From Hypholoma sublateritium FD-334 SS-4 (lineage: Eukaryota > Basidiomycota > Agaricomycetes > Agaricales > Strophariaceae): a stretch of DNA of 62,678 nt. The DNA lies in NCBI GenBank assembly GCA_000827495.1, contig KN817631.1, positions 62,896-125,573 of the forward strand. The letters are read 5' to 3'. A model generated the notes under the pieces. It was not told where the DNA came from. It was given only the letters and a program-made list of their open reading frames with translations, and searched no databases. A program made the position numbers and the translations under genes. Below are positions 10,501 through 23,400 of the stretch, piece after piece (the stretch's first letter is position 1; each line of letters opens with the position of its first letter).

Positions 10501-13000
10501 CTGCGTATAGTTGTTTAATAACCGTACTGCCCGCGGAAACACCGCGCTGCGCGTTCTAGGTTGATCGATAAGTATCGCGGTGCATTCATATGCGCACCGA
10601 TATAGCAGCGCGGGGGCGTGACCGCACGGCCCCCCCGGGGCCTCTTCAATCTCGCAGGCAGCAGGTACTTACCTGCACGCGGTGCGCCCGTGCGACGCGC
10701 GGGTAAGCTCCAGCCTCCGACGCAGACGTCCCATGTCCCGTCCGTGTACTCTACACGCCGCACCGCGCGCAGCACCCGCGCACGGTGGGCGCCGGCGGAC
10801 GTGCGCAGCCAATCTCCGTCCCATCACCGACCGACGACAGAGCGTGGCGTCCCCACTCACTGGCAGTGGCCCCAGGTCGCGCCGCGGAGGCAGATGCGCG
10901 GCGGAGGCAGATGGCGTGGCGCTTATTGCTTATTGCCTAACGGCGGCAAGGGCCGGCGATCGCGCGCGGCTCCCCTGGCCTGGGGCGAGACGGGCGCTTA
11001 CCACGCCCGGACGCGCTGGCCTGCGCGTGGGCCGCTGGACAGGCGCCCGTGGGTATCCGCTGTGCTGGTGCTGGGCGGCGCCAGCGCGCTCGGCGTCTGT
11101 GCGCCTGCCTCGATGGCAGGGAGCGATCCCGCAGGATCCCGCGCACGCGGGCCCGATCCGCAGGGTATTTGCAATACCGCGCCGGGGGCGGTAGCGCCGT
11201 GCATTGCCTATTTTTTATTAATAAATATATACGCCGTCGCGGTGCTGCATACCTACCTATGTATTGCTCGCGCATTGGAAATGGCGCATGTGCACGTGGC
11301 GCGCGAGCGCGTGCCCGTCGTGCGCTTGGCCTGCTGAGGGTTCTGGGGTGGCGCATGCGCGGTTGCGCCGAGCGGCCGCCCGCTGCCTGCGCGTGTCGCG
11401 TGTCGCCGCCGCGCGCGCCTGCCCTAGGCACAGTCGACAAGGCGATGCGCCGCGCTGGCTGGCCCAGCAAATGACATCACATTTGCACATCGCGTTCGCC
11501 TCCAAGTAAATCCCGCAGGCGCGGAGTGCGCGGCGAAGGGCTAAATTCGCGCAGGAACAAGCCTAACACTCTATTTTATTCTGAACGCCCAGGTGTACAT
11601 AATCGTAGCGAGGGCCGTTATTCTGAGTGCACGCTCGACGCGGTGTGCACATATGCGGATATCCTCGGGCGATCGCTCGCGATCTGCGAGGAAGGGCGGT
11701 GGGGAAGGCGCGGTGACATGCGAGGATCAGGCGCGTATAGGCGCCCGTGGTGCCCCGACCGCTTTCCCGGTCCGGGTGCGCGCCTTGTGCCGTGACGATG
11801 ACGTTCATATCAGCCCTCGCAGGCCTCGCACTCCAGAGCGCCTTTCCACTAGGCTTTCTCCTGGCCGTCGAAATCCCCGTACGGTGTCGACGATAATAGG
11901 CGTCTGCGGCTCCTTGCACACGATCGATCGGGTCCATTATCGAGTCGATCACATCGATGGACGCGCTCGGTGGGTGGGGTCACTGGGTACGCGTCTATCT
12001 CTGTCCGCCCGCGCGTCAGCTGCACACCATTATCAGCCCCTATCCTGCTCTTCTGCTAAATTAATCCCTCGCCAAGGACGGCGAAAGCGACGCGCTGCTG
12101 TGGGAGGGCGGAGGCCGTGCACAGCCCGCGGGCAGGCCCCCAGGACGTCCGAGTGGATCGCCGGGGATACGCGTCATATCTATGTCCAAGGAGTCCAGGG
12201 AAGTGCCGGAATAGCACGCAACGCGCGTCCGCTGAACATTTATTGCCTGCGCGCGATGGGAGATTGCGTATCTTCGCGGAGCCTCCCACGGAACGTCAGC
12301 CTCGCAACCTGCCGGGCACGACGCGGACGCAAAACGGGTGCGCATCTGCTAACTTGCTCCCCGGCTTCTAAACGCTTCTGAAGCGTCTGATCATGATCAG
12401 CAGCTGTGATACGCTTGATGAGCCCGGGCGGCCCCCGCAAGCGTTCGAAGCGCGCTTTTTTGTCGGCGCTGGCCTCTGGCTCTCGGATTACTCAGACACG
12501 ATACCCTCGGGAGCGCACGCATGCCCGGAAATAGCCCGTACTGGGTGTACCCGACACGCGCCACGGAGTGTGTACTCGCTAGCCGGACAATACCCGGATG
12601 CGCTTTATGAGACGCAGTATAAACATACAAGGATGTGCGCACCCAAGTATGGAGCGAGGACGCAGCAGCGATGCGGCTATGAACGTTCGTCAGCTTCGCG
12701 TGTGGATCTCGATTGATCCAGAGCGGTTCTACCAATGCTCCATTAGCACCTGGATGTTACATAAAGGTAGACCTTTGTCATGCGTCCATGCTGGCCAGCA
12801 CAAGTCATGGATGATTTATCACTTCATGACATACCGGATGCGAAGGCGACGGAGATAGGATCCCATCATATCTCTACAGGAGGGACTCGGACTCGGAGGT
12901 CGTGGTTAAAACAAAACACGCTGCGCAAAAAACTCAGCAATGGTATATATCCTCGGAGTGGCCGCTTGCTATCTCCAACGTCATGAGCGCCAATAGCGCG

Positions 13001-16000
13001 ACTATTATTTGATCGCCACAACGATGCACCCGAGGTGGGAAGCGAGTGCTCCGCCTGGCGTACAGCCGCGGAAAACACTGGCTTCTCGGGACACCACAGG
13101 GCCAGAATATATTCAACGATCATAAAGCAAGTCGTGCGCTATACCCGACCCATCCTCCGCGGCATACAAATATAGGTCGAGCAAGGTCGAATATCATGAA
13201 ATAAATCATTGAATGATCCCGTCGCGCACATCTGAGATCAACGCCGTTGTACATATGTGGGTACATATGCACTTGTACTACATAGCTGCACTACCGTTAC
13301 CATTGTGACTGCGCGCCACCGACTCTGCAATATTTATTGGCCTAACCTACTACTTCAACGTTGCCGTGGAGAGGGCTTGGAAATCGGTTTGGCTTTGAAG
13401 TTTGCAGCGTTGTGCCTGGTACCCTCTTGGCACCTCATCTCGTGCGTTCCAGTCACTACCTCAATTTTTGAATCGAATCGAGAATCAACCAACCGTGTAT
13501 CACCCCCAACAAAGGGCTACAAAGTACTGACAACTGTTTGATATAGGAGCAAAATCTAACAGTGATTTTATCTCATGATATGTCTTGTATTTATCATGAT
13601 CCGTTCCATAGTACTTCAAGTTCCATGGTGCTGGTTACAGTCAAATACGCCCCCTACGGGTATATGTAGTTTTGCATTGTTCAAAGAACGACGAATACGA
13701 AGGTGAGTACCAGTGATTTTGGCATGGACATCATGCACCCCCTCCAAGTCGCCTTTCATCTCAATTCTGGTGTGCAAACAGATCTCGATCAGTCGCCGCG
13801 GTGACTGCGGTAGCGCAGTGTCAAATATTCAACATTCAGCCACGATACGCATCTCACTTGGCAAGAGTGAGAGAGTGAATTGTCCGATTTTGCTCCTCCC
13901 GGAATCCGGATCTAGTGTGCCACTTATCGGATCCCGTTGATTCGAAGTTCTGTAAGTACCAGCCAGGTCAGCTTCCGACCTGTACATATTCTTCTGTATG
14001 CATGTATAAATATTTCCAATGTGGCTATAAAAATTCCTGTGGAGCCAGCCGACTCCCCTTTGGGGGATCTTGTTGCCATATTCAATTATCTTGAAACGAG
14101 TCCAACATCGCGATCGAGCTGGATTATGCTGAAATTGCGTTAACCACGCGACAAGATATTACAGGATCCGGAAAACACATGAGCAAAAAAAACCTCCGCT
14201 GTCTTCAGGCACCTTTTGAAAGCGTGGTAGCTCGTGGTAGCGCCGCAAAAGTGATGGTTTATGGGAAAAGCGCGTGGATTTGACTGAACCGCAACGCCCA
14301 TTAACACCCTCGTAAAACTTCAAGTTGTTTAGAAAGTAAGATTAGAACCGCCATTAATTCCAAGCAAAGAATACTATGTACATACCAAGTTCAAACGGGC
14401 CTGAAGTGATCCGAAAAACGCAAGCGAATTTATCGGAACACCAGTAATTGAACGTTTCGTGGATGTAAGTGTGGAAATGAACTTACCGATACATAAAAGC
14501 ATAGACGTGAGCGTTGAAGAGCGTTGATCATTGCCGTTTATTTTTAAATCTTCTAAAAATAACCCACACAGCAAACTTCGCTTTTCCCTGCTACAAAACG
14601 TCTTGAAACGATCATGTCATTTACTTGAAGAGGCAATCCTTGTTATTCGTTGAGGAGGGTACGGTAGCACCCCATATTGACGTAGGTTGCTTACTTGCGT
14701 AGGCGGTTTCTGTACTCGATAGACCCATAACTGACTGCAAACTATTCCCAACAGCAATCTCCTCTAGTTCCGGGCCATTCATGTTAGACCCCGCGAACTA
14801 TAAATGCTCAGAGGACGTCAGGAATAGTTAACGCTGCTTCTGACAGTGGCCGGAAGAAGTGATCGTGAAAGTTACCCCGAGCACCTTTGAAGCCTGCATC
14901 GGAGTTTTTACATGTCGTCTGAACATGCAGCCATGCGGGGGGACAGGCAGTTCAAGCGGCACCTTTTAACTACACATGTATAAATCATGCAATGCCCAAT
15001 ACATGATGCACGCACCGAAAGGCGCGAAAGAGCTCTTTGGTGGATAGAAATGTGAGTGCGACATGATGAAATCTGAATCAGATCCTTCGAATTGTAGGCG
15101 CACGATAGCTTGGCGGCCTTACCGCGTATTGATTAGCGCCTGACTTGCGGTTCGTATTAGCGCCGAAAATTCTGGTTCGGGTAGAGATAGCATCTTGCGT
15201 ACCTAACGAGGTCCAACGAAGTTGCGTGAAGCTGATCTAGACTAGGCGAGCTTTCAACTACAAGTATTAACTGATCATTATGAAACGCCTGATATCAGAA
15301 ACAAGTATTCTCACCTGACCATGACCTCACGCCATGTGATGCAAGTGCTGTCCACACAGGACATGCAACAAATTAAATACGCGAGAAAGGATAGGAATAA
15401 CGCACACTTTGGTCTCGACAACGGGCTTCTGAACGTTCGGTGGGAACGGCGTAATTAGCGTTTGCGTGGAACTCTTGGGGCTAGTTCAGCGTAAGTGTGA
15501 CTGGGCGCCGACGAAGAGCAAAAAGCCCTCAGTGAAGCGACGTCGAGTGGATTGCGAGTGGACTCTTTAATATGACATACAAATATTGTGACTTGATATT
15601 TTCGAACGAATAGGACCTGGGACACCTCGCGGTAGGGTCGATCTTGGTGACTTCTCCTGGGTAAACCTGCGTAATAAGCCATCTTGCCAGAAATGAAATG
15701 TCGCTCGCACTGGCTTGGCATAGGATGATGCAATGACGGTAAGTAGTTGAATGTTCACGGCGCATAACGATCGATCTTGGAGACTCAAACACTTCCTGGG
15801 GACTCAAACACCTGATAGAGTGGGTCAGCCCTGTGCGCACAACCATGACACAAAAGCATTTTCTTGACCAAAAGAAAGGGATGGAACGCGGAAAGCCCTT
15901 CCGTTTTCAGGAGACCCGCTGAAAAATCACATCGATAGCGGAGAAGTCCGCACTTGAAGACAAAGTTCACTGCCAATGTGAGAATGCCCCGGTCTTGGAC

Positions 16001-16588
16001 CTTCCTGAACCCATTCGACGTGTCAGGGATGAGCAGAGAGGGGAAAGAAAAGTTTAGTTAGAATGCAAAAGAATCATTCCGCAGCTCTTACATCACATGG
16101 GTCTGGACGACTTGACATCTGTTCGCATTTTAGGGGAGCAAAAGACCTGCACGTACATCAATAGAAGGCCGATCATCCGAACCCGTCGCGTCATCATCAC
16201 CGCTTCACTGTAGCAAGAAACGAAGACAATACATGTTTTCTCAGCACCACAGCAGCTGTAAAAAATCCAACAAAACGCAGCCGAAGACAGCCAGAATGTT
16301 GAAAGACACTGTGAAGGAGAGGATATTACAGACCTGATGTACATGAAATCCACGGCAGGCCACGGAACGGCACAGATGGAGGTTCAAACAATTCGCTAGC
16401 AGGGAGCCCGGTGCAAGCGTCTTAGATGTATAGCTCGACCAGCAGTTTATCGATTTGTAACTAGGAGAAGTATTAGTGCTGGCAGCTCAGAAGGAAAGCA
16501 CTACAGATAACCGCTTACCGGTACCCTTCCTGATTCAAGAATTATATCCAACATGATTAACAATATGTCACAAATGCTGGAGTCAAAC
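13001..16588. other. Intergenic region of lower GC, no supported gene
   Basis: About 3.6 kb between the GC-rich desert and POP7. Composition drops clearly near 13 kb. Short frames exist on both strands, but none gives a recognisable protein or joins through good splice sites. It may contain old decayed mobile DNA, but no terminal repeats were seen. Confidence 0.5.
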
Positions 16589-17468
16589 TTATAGCATGTC
16601 CATGAATTCTTGTTCAGGTTCTACGAACACAATCGCAGGCTTGGCCTCTGTAGCCTTCCCCTTTTTCGTAGCATCGATTTTATTTCGGGGGGGATATGTC
16701 TTTCCGACACTCTTTCCAGCAGAATACTTGCGGATGGCGGTACGATCGCCTTCGAATTCTCCATCGCCGATTTTGAACACGATATCAAGGACCGACTTTC
16801 CACGTGTCTGATATGAGATGTCGTCGTCCTCGCTTTCCGGGATGATTTCATCTTGAGCTTCGACCGTTCTGGTCTTAATTTCATAACGAATTTCATCCTT
16901 CGAGAAAGGGAGTATTGGAGGAAGGGCAGTCACGAGCTGAAGGAGAACAGGTATAGCAGCACCCATAGCACTCAAATGTAGCGTCTTGTATCTGTCAATC
17001 GTTTGTTAGCAACCTGTGAGGCGCCGAAACAGGAGAAACATACCCGTCCTTGATAATAATATCCTTACATCGGCGCATGTAGTTGGACAAAGTTGACTTA
17101 CGCGTCAAACATATCAAATTCTTTCCTTCTCGATGACTCGACCGTGGTCCCGTAGCTGAAACAGACCTCGGCACCGTTGGGAACGGCCTCGGAGGGACGA
17201 GCTTGCGGATGCGATGATGAGAGACTTTCTGGGGTGCATCTGCCTTGGCCTTTTCTTTGCCTTTCGCTTTTGTACTTATAACTTTCTCAGGGAGCTCTGG
17301 GATGTGGGTTTCCATCTGAGCTTCGGACTGAGATGGCCCTGGGGTAGTGTCCTTTGCAGATGTCTTTAATATATCGACAGATAATTCCGATCCAGTCACC
17401 TTGACGCGTTTCACGCTGTCGTCGGGACCGTCCTCCATCTTTCGCTTTTTTTTGTTGGTTTGGCTCAT
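16589..17468 (-). CDS. POP7: RNase P/MRP subunit POP7 (Rpp20 type)
   Basis: Alba-fold protein subunit of nuclear ribonuclease P and RNase MRP, which process tRNA 5' ends and rRNA precursors. The start is taken at MSQTNKKKRKMEDGP (17468); an in-frame ATG 14 codons upstream is possible. Residues up to about 110 form a Lys/Ser-rich disordered leader with KKKRK and KGKEKAK runs, likely nuclear targeting. The conserved domain begins ICLTRKSTLSNYMRRCKDII. A 52-bp intron (16992-17043) is removed in the Gly codon, giving DGYKTLHLSAMGAAIPVLL, the Alba RNA-binding core. The acidic segment PESEDDDISYQTRGKSVLDI follows, typical of fungal Pop7. The tail is Lys-rich and ends EPEQEFMDML. It is divergent from eRF1 (start 17666), sharing a short promoter region of about 200 bp. 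Confidence 0.85.
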
Positions 17469-17665
17469 GAGCAGCGGCAGCGGCGGTGAGTAAGTAGACG
17501 TGGTCGACACAAAGGGGGATGGATGATAACAAGTGTAAACAGAGAAAAGGAAAAGCTTCGTGCACGGAAAATCAATCTTGCCTTCCTTCTCAAATTTCTC
17601 TTACATCTCGCTTGTCGACAGCGTACTCCTGGCCCTCCTAGGAAGCGCACACGTCGTCGCCCAAT

Positions 17666-19257
17666 ATGAGTACGGACATTGCGGAGCAGAATATCCAGAT
17701 GTGGAAGGTCAAAAAGCTCATCAAGAGCCTTGACTCCGCACGAGGGTCTGTATACTGCCCTACTTTCTTCGCTGGAATCTGCATCCTGATAGAGAGCTGC
17801 CTTCTAGAGCTGGAACTTCCATGATTAGTCTTATCATACCCCCAAAGGTGCGTCTCGATCGATCCGCATTCCGCATAACATTGACGTTGACCTCCCTCAG
17901 GATCAAATCTCCAGAGCATCTGCGATGTTGACACAGGAATACGGAACTGCTTCCAACATCAAATCTAGAGTCAATCGCCTCTCTGTGCTTGCTGCTATTA
18001 CCAGTACCCAACAACGCTTGAAGCTGTACAACAGGGTGCCTCCAAATGGCCTCGTGTTATTCGTTGGTACAATTCTGACGGACGAGGGCAAAGAGAAGAA
18101 AGTTTCTTTTGATTTCGAACCTCACAAACCCATCAATACGTAAGTCAATGCTCATTCACAGTCTGAACGTGAATTTGCTGATACATGTCTTAGATCGCTC
18201 TACCTTTGCGATAACAAATTTCACACCGAAGCGCTGTCCGAACTTCTCGAATCCGACTCCCGCTTTGGCTTCATTGTCATGGATGGTAATGGCACTCTCT
18301 TCGGTGTTCTCGCTGGGAACACTCGTGAAATCATCCACAAATTTACTGTCGATCTGCCGAAAAAGCACGGACGTGGAGGACAGTCCGCATTGCGTTTCTC
18401 GCGTCTGAGAGACGAAAAGCGACACAACTACGTTCGGAAGGTAGCCGAACACGCAGTGCAGCATTTCATTACCAACGACAAGGTCAACGTTACAGGGTTA
18501 GTCCTTGCCGGAAGTGCTGACTTCAAAACCGAACTGAGCCAAAGCGACATGTTCGATGGGCGTCTGGTCGCAAAAATCATCAAAGTCGTTGATGTCAGTT
18601 ACGGAGGTGAAAACGGTTTCAACCAGGTGAGCGATTATTTCCGATACATCCACCTTTTCAATAATAACAGTACGTTTCAGGCCATCGGACTTGCAGCGGA
18701 GTCTCTAGCCAACGTCAAGTTTGTCCAGGAGAAGAAACTCATTCAAAAATATTTCGATGAAATCAGCCAAGACACAGGTCGATACTGCTTCGGAATTGAG
18801 GATACCCTCAAGGCTCTCGAATTGGGAGCCGTTGAAACTCTGATCGTCTGGGAGAACCTCGACACCACTCGGTACATTCTAAGGAACGCTGCGGGAGGTA
18901 AGTACCCTTACTCTTTCATGTTATCCATCCCTTACAGTTCTTTCAGAGGAAATTATTGTCTACAGCAACAAGGAACAAGAGAAAGACCGCGAAAAGTTCT
19001 TGGACAAGTCCACCGGCCTCGAAATGGAGCAAGCGGTCGACCCCCAGTCGCTTCTTGAATGGTTCGCCGAGAAATACAAAGACTTCGGTGCCAACCTCGA
19101 ATTCGTGACAAACCGCTCTCAAGAGGGAGCTCAATTCGTTAAGGGGTTCGGTGGCATCGGTGGTCTGCTTCGCTACAAGGTCGACTTTAACAACCTCACG
19201 TCTGTGGACGAGGAGGATGACGACGAATTTTACTCCGATGACGACGGAGGTATCTGA
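17666..19257 (+). CDS. SUP45: Eukaryotic peptide chain release factor 1 (eRF1)
   Basis: Recognises all three stop codons and triggers peptidyl-tRNA hydrolysis, acting with eRF3. Spliced from six exons (five introns of 50-60 bp). Start [18 protein letters not shown] is canonical. TASNIKS lies near residues 57-63 and YLCDNKF near 123-129, both stop-codon recognition motifs. GGQ lies near 181-183 in the context [13 protein letters not shown], the catalytic tripeptide. The C-terminal eRF3-binding domain ends in an acidic tail ([18 protein letters not shown]). The sequence looks fully functional and standard in length. It is head-to-head with POP7. Confidence 0.97.
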
Positions 19258-20259
19258 CGGTATTGTTGGCTCTTAGGAGCCGCGTCCGACGAAGGCAGGA
19301 CGGGCGGGGCGGCGGGTGGGGGAGGTGTTGAAGTCGGCGAATTTGAAGGCAAATGTGCTCGCTGGGGTATTGTTGGGGGCGTTGGAGTTCTTACGAAAAC
19401 GTGGAAACATATCCAAGAGATTCTAGCAAGATATCTCTATTTCTCGTTTGATCGTATCGGGATGGCATTGTCTAGAGGGGCCAAAGATATTTCATTTGTA
19501 TGCTTGTGGATGCCGTCCGACGTTCTCCATTATCCGTCCTAGGTATGTTTATTCCACTGTCTGCGATTTTTCTCTTAGTTGACGTATTTTTACAAGATAA
19601 TGATAGACACAATGTTTTGGGAATAGCAGGTGGATGATTTAAACTCGTTCAACCCCTGTCTTATCCCTTTGTATACCAAGTTTTGACTGGGTTCCCCGTG
19701 AGCTAGTTTTATGAGCTACCAATGGTGATCTTTTCATATGTATGACCCTTCGTTATTGCTATATACTTACTAGGGACTCGGACGTGTATCTTGTACAACC
19801 TGATTGCCGCAAGTGAGAATGGCATGGGTCTTTCAAAATACGAGGCAGAGCCTTCCATCAACCCCCCACTGGCAAGTTCACTGAACAGGTTTTCAAAGGT
19901 ACTTAAGCTAGTTCTGGCGACGACTAGCTAAAGTCATCTTATCTCAAGATGAGAACTAGTATATTCAGAAAGCTATCGAAAGTTCGGACAACATCAAGAC
20001 ACGTAAATAACTTAGCAAGTACTCCGAGTCCGAGTCCCTGGCCCCTTCATCTCCCGCGAACCTCCAAGAGAAGTAATTTGAAAGCCAGAGACCAGATTAG
20101 TGCATCTGTCTTGGGTTGATCAACTAGTATGCAGAAACTTATATCACAATTTGATACCGAGCCTCGAAGCTACAATACATCACTAATCATACAGATTCAA
20201 CTTCTCTGAAAAATACAAAATACAACGAACACAACCACGTCGTTGGCTTCAGTTCGAAA
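19258..20259. other. Intergenic region between eRF1 and catalase
   Basis: This contains the 3' flank of eRF1 and the 3' flank of catalase (tail-to-tail). A 12-base sequence agggactcggac at 19772-19783 has its inverted copy at 20027-20038, bracketing about 267 bases. No coding frame was supported. Confidence 0.5.
19772..20038. repeat. Possible MITE-like segment with 12-bp inverted ends
   Basis: Both ends carry agggactcggac as inverted copies. A longer 18-base version (agggactcggactcggag) is shared by the right end, read on the minus strand, and a site at 12881-12898. No flanking target-site duplication was found, so element status is speculative. Confidence 0.25.
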
Positions 20260-22935
20260 CTAATATGCAACTCTGCTTGTCAAGCCCTCAGCTTCCCGCG
20301 CGTAGCATCGGTGCAGACTGATCTCATACGCAAGCTTTGATGCGAAGCTCGTAGCGTAAGGCGAGATATTAAGTGCGGTATCGGCGAGCGCAGACTTCAC
20401 ATCGTACTTCCCCGAAGTCACCACGCCATAGGAGGATTTAACGGTGCTATCGCTACCCTTGGGATCGGCAAGATCAATCTCTGGTATGGCGAGAGCATGA
20501 TTGACCACGGACACAGCTAATTTTCCCGAGTGCAAGCGACAGTTAGTGATTAAAACAGCCTAAAACTAAGCCGACTCACCGCTTCCAATTGCACCGACGG
20601 GCTTGCAGTGCCCAAAGGCCTCGCGAATCCAGTGGATGGCACGCCCGTTGGTCAGGAGACTTTTGGCATGCTCACCCGACGGAATAAATATGGCGTCGAA
20701 AAGCGTCGAGCGTTGGCCTTCGTAATGGTGGTCAGCGACAATGCCCGCGCCTTTGCCCATTGTCTCTCCTTCAGCGTTAATCTTCCCGCGACGTGGGCCA
20801 ATGACCCAGGTGGTCGCTTGCCCCGCGGCCCAAATGGCACGAACAGCTTCGACCTCGAGCATGTTAAATCCATCAGCAATAAGAATGGCGATGCGGCGCG
20901 TGGCAATCGTAGCCTTCTTGGGCGCGAAGAACACCTGAGATAGGGTGGGATCGACCTTGCCATGGTTTGGACGGAGGGCTTTCTCTGGGACGACGCCGTT
21001 TACGTTGATAGCCACAGCCTTTGCGAGATCGTAGTCAATATTGTTGAGTAGCTGCGTATAATTTGTGTAGACGCGTTCATCGTCGCAGTGACTCAATTCG
21101 AAAGAGATGGCTGCGATCAGGTGGCTCCTCTCGTGCTCGGCAAGAGAATTGTAGAAAAGCTGGGCTTGATTGAAGTGCTCTTGGAATTTCGGCGTCCGCA
21201 ATCGCTGCTTGATACCTACTTGTTTTGCGTGGTATCTGGTATTGAGGGTTCTTGTTCGAATTGTTTGGGTGCATGGAATAAATAATGACGTACTCTTCAT
21301 AGCCACCTTTTCCGTTGTTAGAGGGAGGTACGGGACGGTTGACGCTGTCTCGGTTGGGCCAATAATTGATGGAGCCCTTGGTGATAGTATGGCGGTTAGA
21401 GCCATCACGATGATTGTTCATGACCGGGCACACGGGACGATTGATTGGCAACTATTCATCCTGAATGAGCATAGTCCCTTGATATATCGAGGGTACACAC
21501 CGATTCCCAATTGATACCCAGTCTAGTAATCTGCGTGTCAAAGTAAGAGAAATTGCGGCCTTGGAGTAAAGGGTCGTCGCTGAAACCAATCCCAGGGACG
21601 ATATGGCTCGTGCAGAAAGCGACTTGTTCAACCTCCGGAAAGTATTCGTCGACTGTGCGGTTGAGCTCAAACTCGCCAATAGGTTGGATGGGAACAAGGT
21701 CTGCAGGCCACAGTTTGGTGGCATCAAGGATATCGAAGTCAAAATTATGCTCATCCTTCTCTTCGATTACCTGAATGGCAAAGGTCCATTTGGGATAGGC
21801 CCCGCTCTTGATAGCCTCTTCGAGATCCTTGCGATGGAAATCTCGGAGCAAATGAATGAATGAAGGATATTGATACAGTGAGGAAGGCATACCTGGATCT
21901 TGACCTGCTATTTTGAGAGCCTCGTCCCAAACGAGACTGTGGACCCCAAGCTCAGGAGTCATATGGAATTTTACAAATACACGCTTCCCTTCAGCATTGA
22001 TTAGCGTGTATGTGTTGACACCGAATCCCTGGATCATCCTGTATGATCTTGGAATACCTGCAGAAGGATTATAATGAAGGAAAGGTAGGCTGGTTAACCG
22101 ACTAACCTCTATCAGACATAGCCCACATAACCATATGCGCCGCTAGAAAGAGGATCTTTAGAGGAAGTTAGAAGTGAGAGAGATTAAATAACATACACTC
22201 GGGTTGAAGGCCGGCGAAGTCCCAAAAATTATTGTGGGCGCTCTGTCCCTGAGGAACTTCGTTGTGTGGCTCTGGCTTGACCGCGTGAACGATGTCCGGG
22301 AACTTGATAGCGTCCTGGATGAAGAAAACTGGTATGTCATTCCCGACAAGGTCCCAATTACCTTCTTCGGTGTAGAACTTCATGGCGAAGCCCCGAACAT
22401 CGCGAACGGTATCCTACAATTCATTAGAATTAGAATTATAAATTTAAGTGCATATATGCGACTCGTGCTCACAGCGCTTCCACGTGAACCCTGGACAGTG
22501 CTGAAGCGAATGAAGATGGGCGTAGTTCGCGACGGGTCCGTCAACACAGGGGCCATAGTCCACTTGGCGGCACGGTTGTCGAATGCGCGGAAATGGCCGT
22601 GAGCTCCCGCACCGCGCGCATGCACAACGCGCTCAGGAATGCGCTCGTGATCGAAGCGGTGGATCTTCTCCCTGCCAATATGATCCTCTAGAAGCGAAAC
22701 CCCTACGTGTTCGCCATCGCTACTTCTAAGCCTATAAAAATATCATCAGCACGTCACAAGCTTAGTGCCGCCTAATGGCTCACCAGTTGTCTGTGTCTGA
22801 TATTTTGCCGCCGAAGTCGGTGGTCATCTCGGACTTTGCGGTAGGCTTAACCTGGTCTCTTTCCATGTCTTTTATTTTCGCGTTCTCGGTTACGCTGGCG
22901 AGTGCATGCTTGAACGCGGTGGTTATGGAAGCCAT
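20260..22935 (-). CDS. Large-subunit catalase with C-terminal DJ-1/PfpI-like domain
   Basis: Heme catalase, decomposing hydrogen peroxide. Start [20 protein letters not shown] with no signal peptide, suggesting an intracellular enzyme. Landmarks: the catalytic His in [13 protein letters not shown] (His about 88), the catalytic Asn in [17 protein letters not shown], and the proximal heme-ligand region [15 protein letters not shown] with its Tyr. Splicing through GTGTGTACC...GAATAG gives [14 protein letters not shown]. The C-terminal part ([19 protein letters not shown] ... [13 protein letters not shown]) is the class-I glutamine amidotransferase/DJ-1-like domain typical of clade 2 catalases. 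There are several introns, including one near 20540 before the last exon, which ends [19 protein letters not shown]. All heme and catalytic residues are present, so it is probably active. Confidence 0.93.
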
Positions 22936-23400
22936 GGCGGTCAGGCGATGTATGGTATGTGATTAAAGGAAAAGCGTAAGACTGACTTCGTTTTATACGC
23001 CATGATGTAAGCCGTCAGCTGTGACGTTGTCGAAGTCTTTGCTTGTCGATTGCAGGAAACTATCCAAGTAGTTTGCGTCATATATGCGGTCAGGTGATTA
23101 GCGCTTTGGAGCCGCAAAGAATATCGACTCCGAGGCTCGAGCCATATTCATGTTGTGTTCGAACTTCATGTACAAGTTGAAGTAGCCCCAAAGGAGGCTC
23201 AAAGGACAGAAGGGCACGCTCCGTATGCAATCAGACACAAGACGATAGGTCAAATCAGATTCTGTTGTTGCTTTCGCGAAATTGTGAGGGGCCAATTAGC
23301 CCAAGGGTAAAACATCATCAATATCGTACCTCCTATAACTTATGCGTACATCCCATTACATACAAAATATTGTGCATGTAATCCCACTCTAGATCATCCA

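Larger units (their letters stand above)
7448..13000. other. GC-rich gene-poor region
   Basis: About 5.5 kb with no gene I can support. Overlapping frames on both strands are explained by very high GC content. Local structure includes C-rich tandem-like runs (8548-8582 and 9208-9290), a GAGCAGCACT-like run near 9082-9112 and diverged duplications at 9640-10040 and 10375-10500, listed separately. Confidence 0.55.

Noticed and set aside
10618..11474. Overlapping frames of 140-240 codons in the GC-rich desert
   Set aside because: They occur on both strands in several frames, are Arg/Ala/Pro-rich and show no conserved motif or splice pattern.
12881..20038. A large transposon bounded by the shared 18-mer agggactcggactcggag
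   Set aside because: The interval includes intact POP7 and eRF1 in ordinary arrangement, with no transposase and no target-site duplication.
23098..23295. A 65-codon minus-strand frame between catalase and the GH16 gene
   Set aside because: Short, no recognisable features, and in the expected 5' leader of catalase or 3' flank of GH16.
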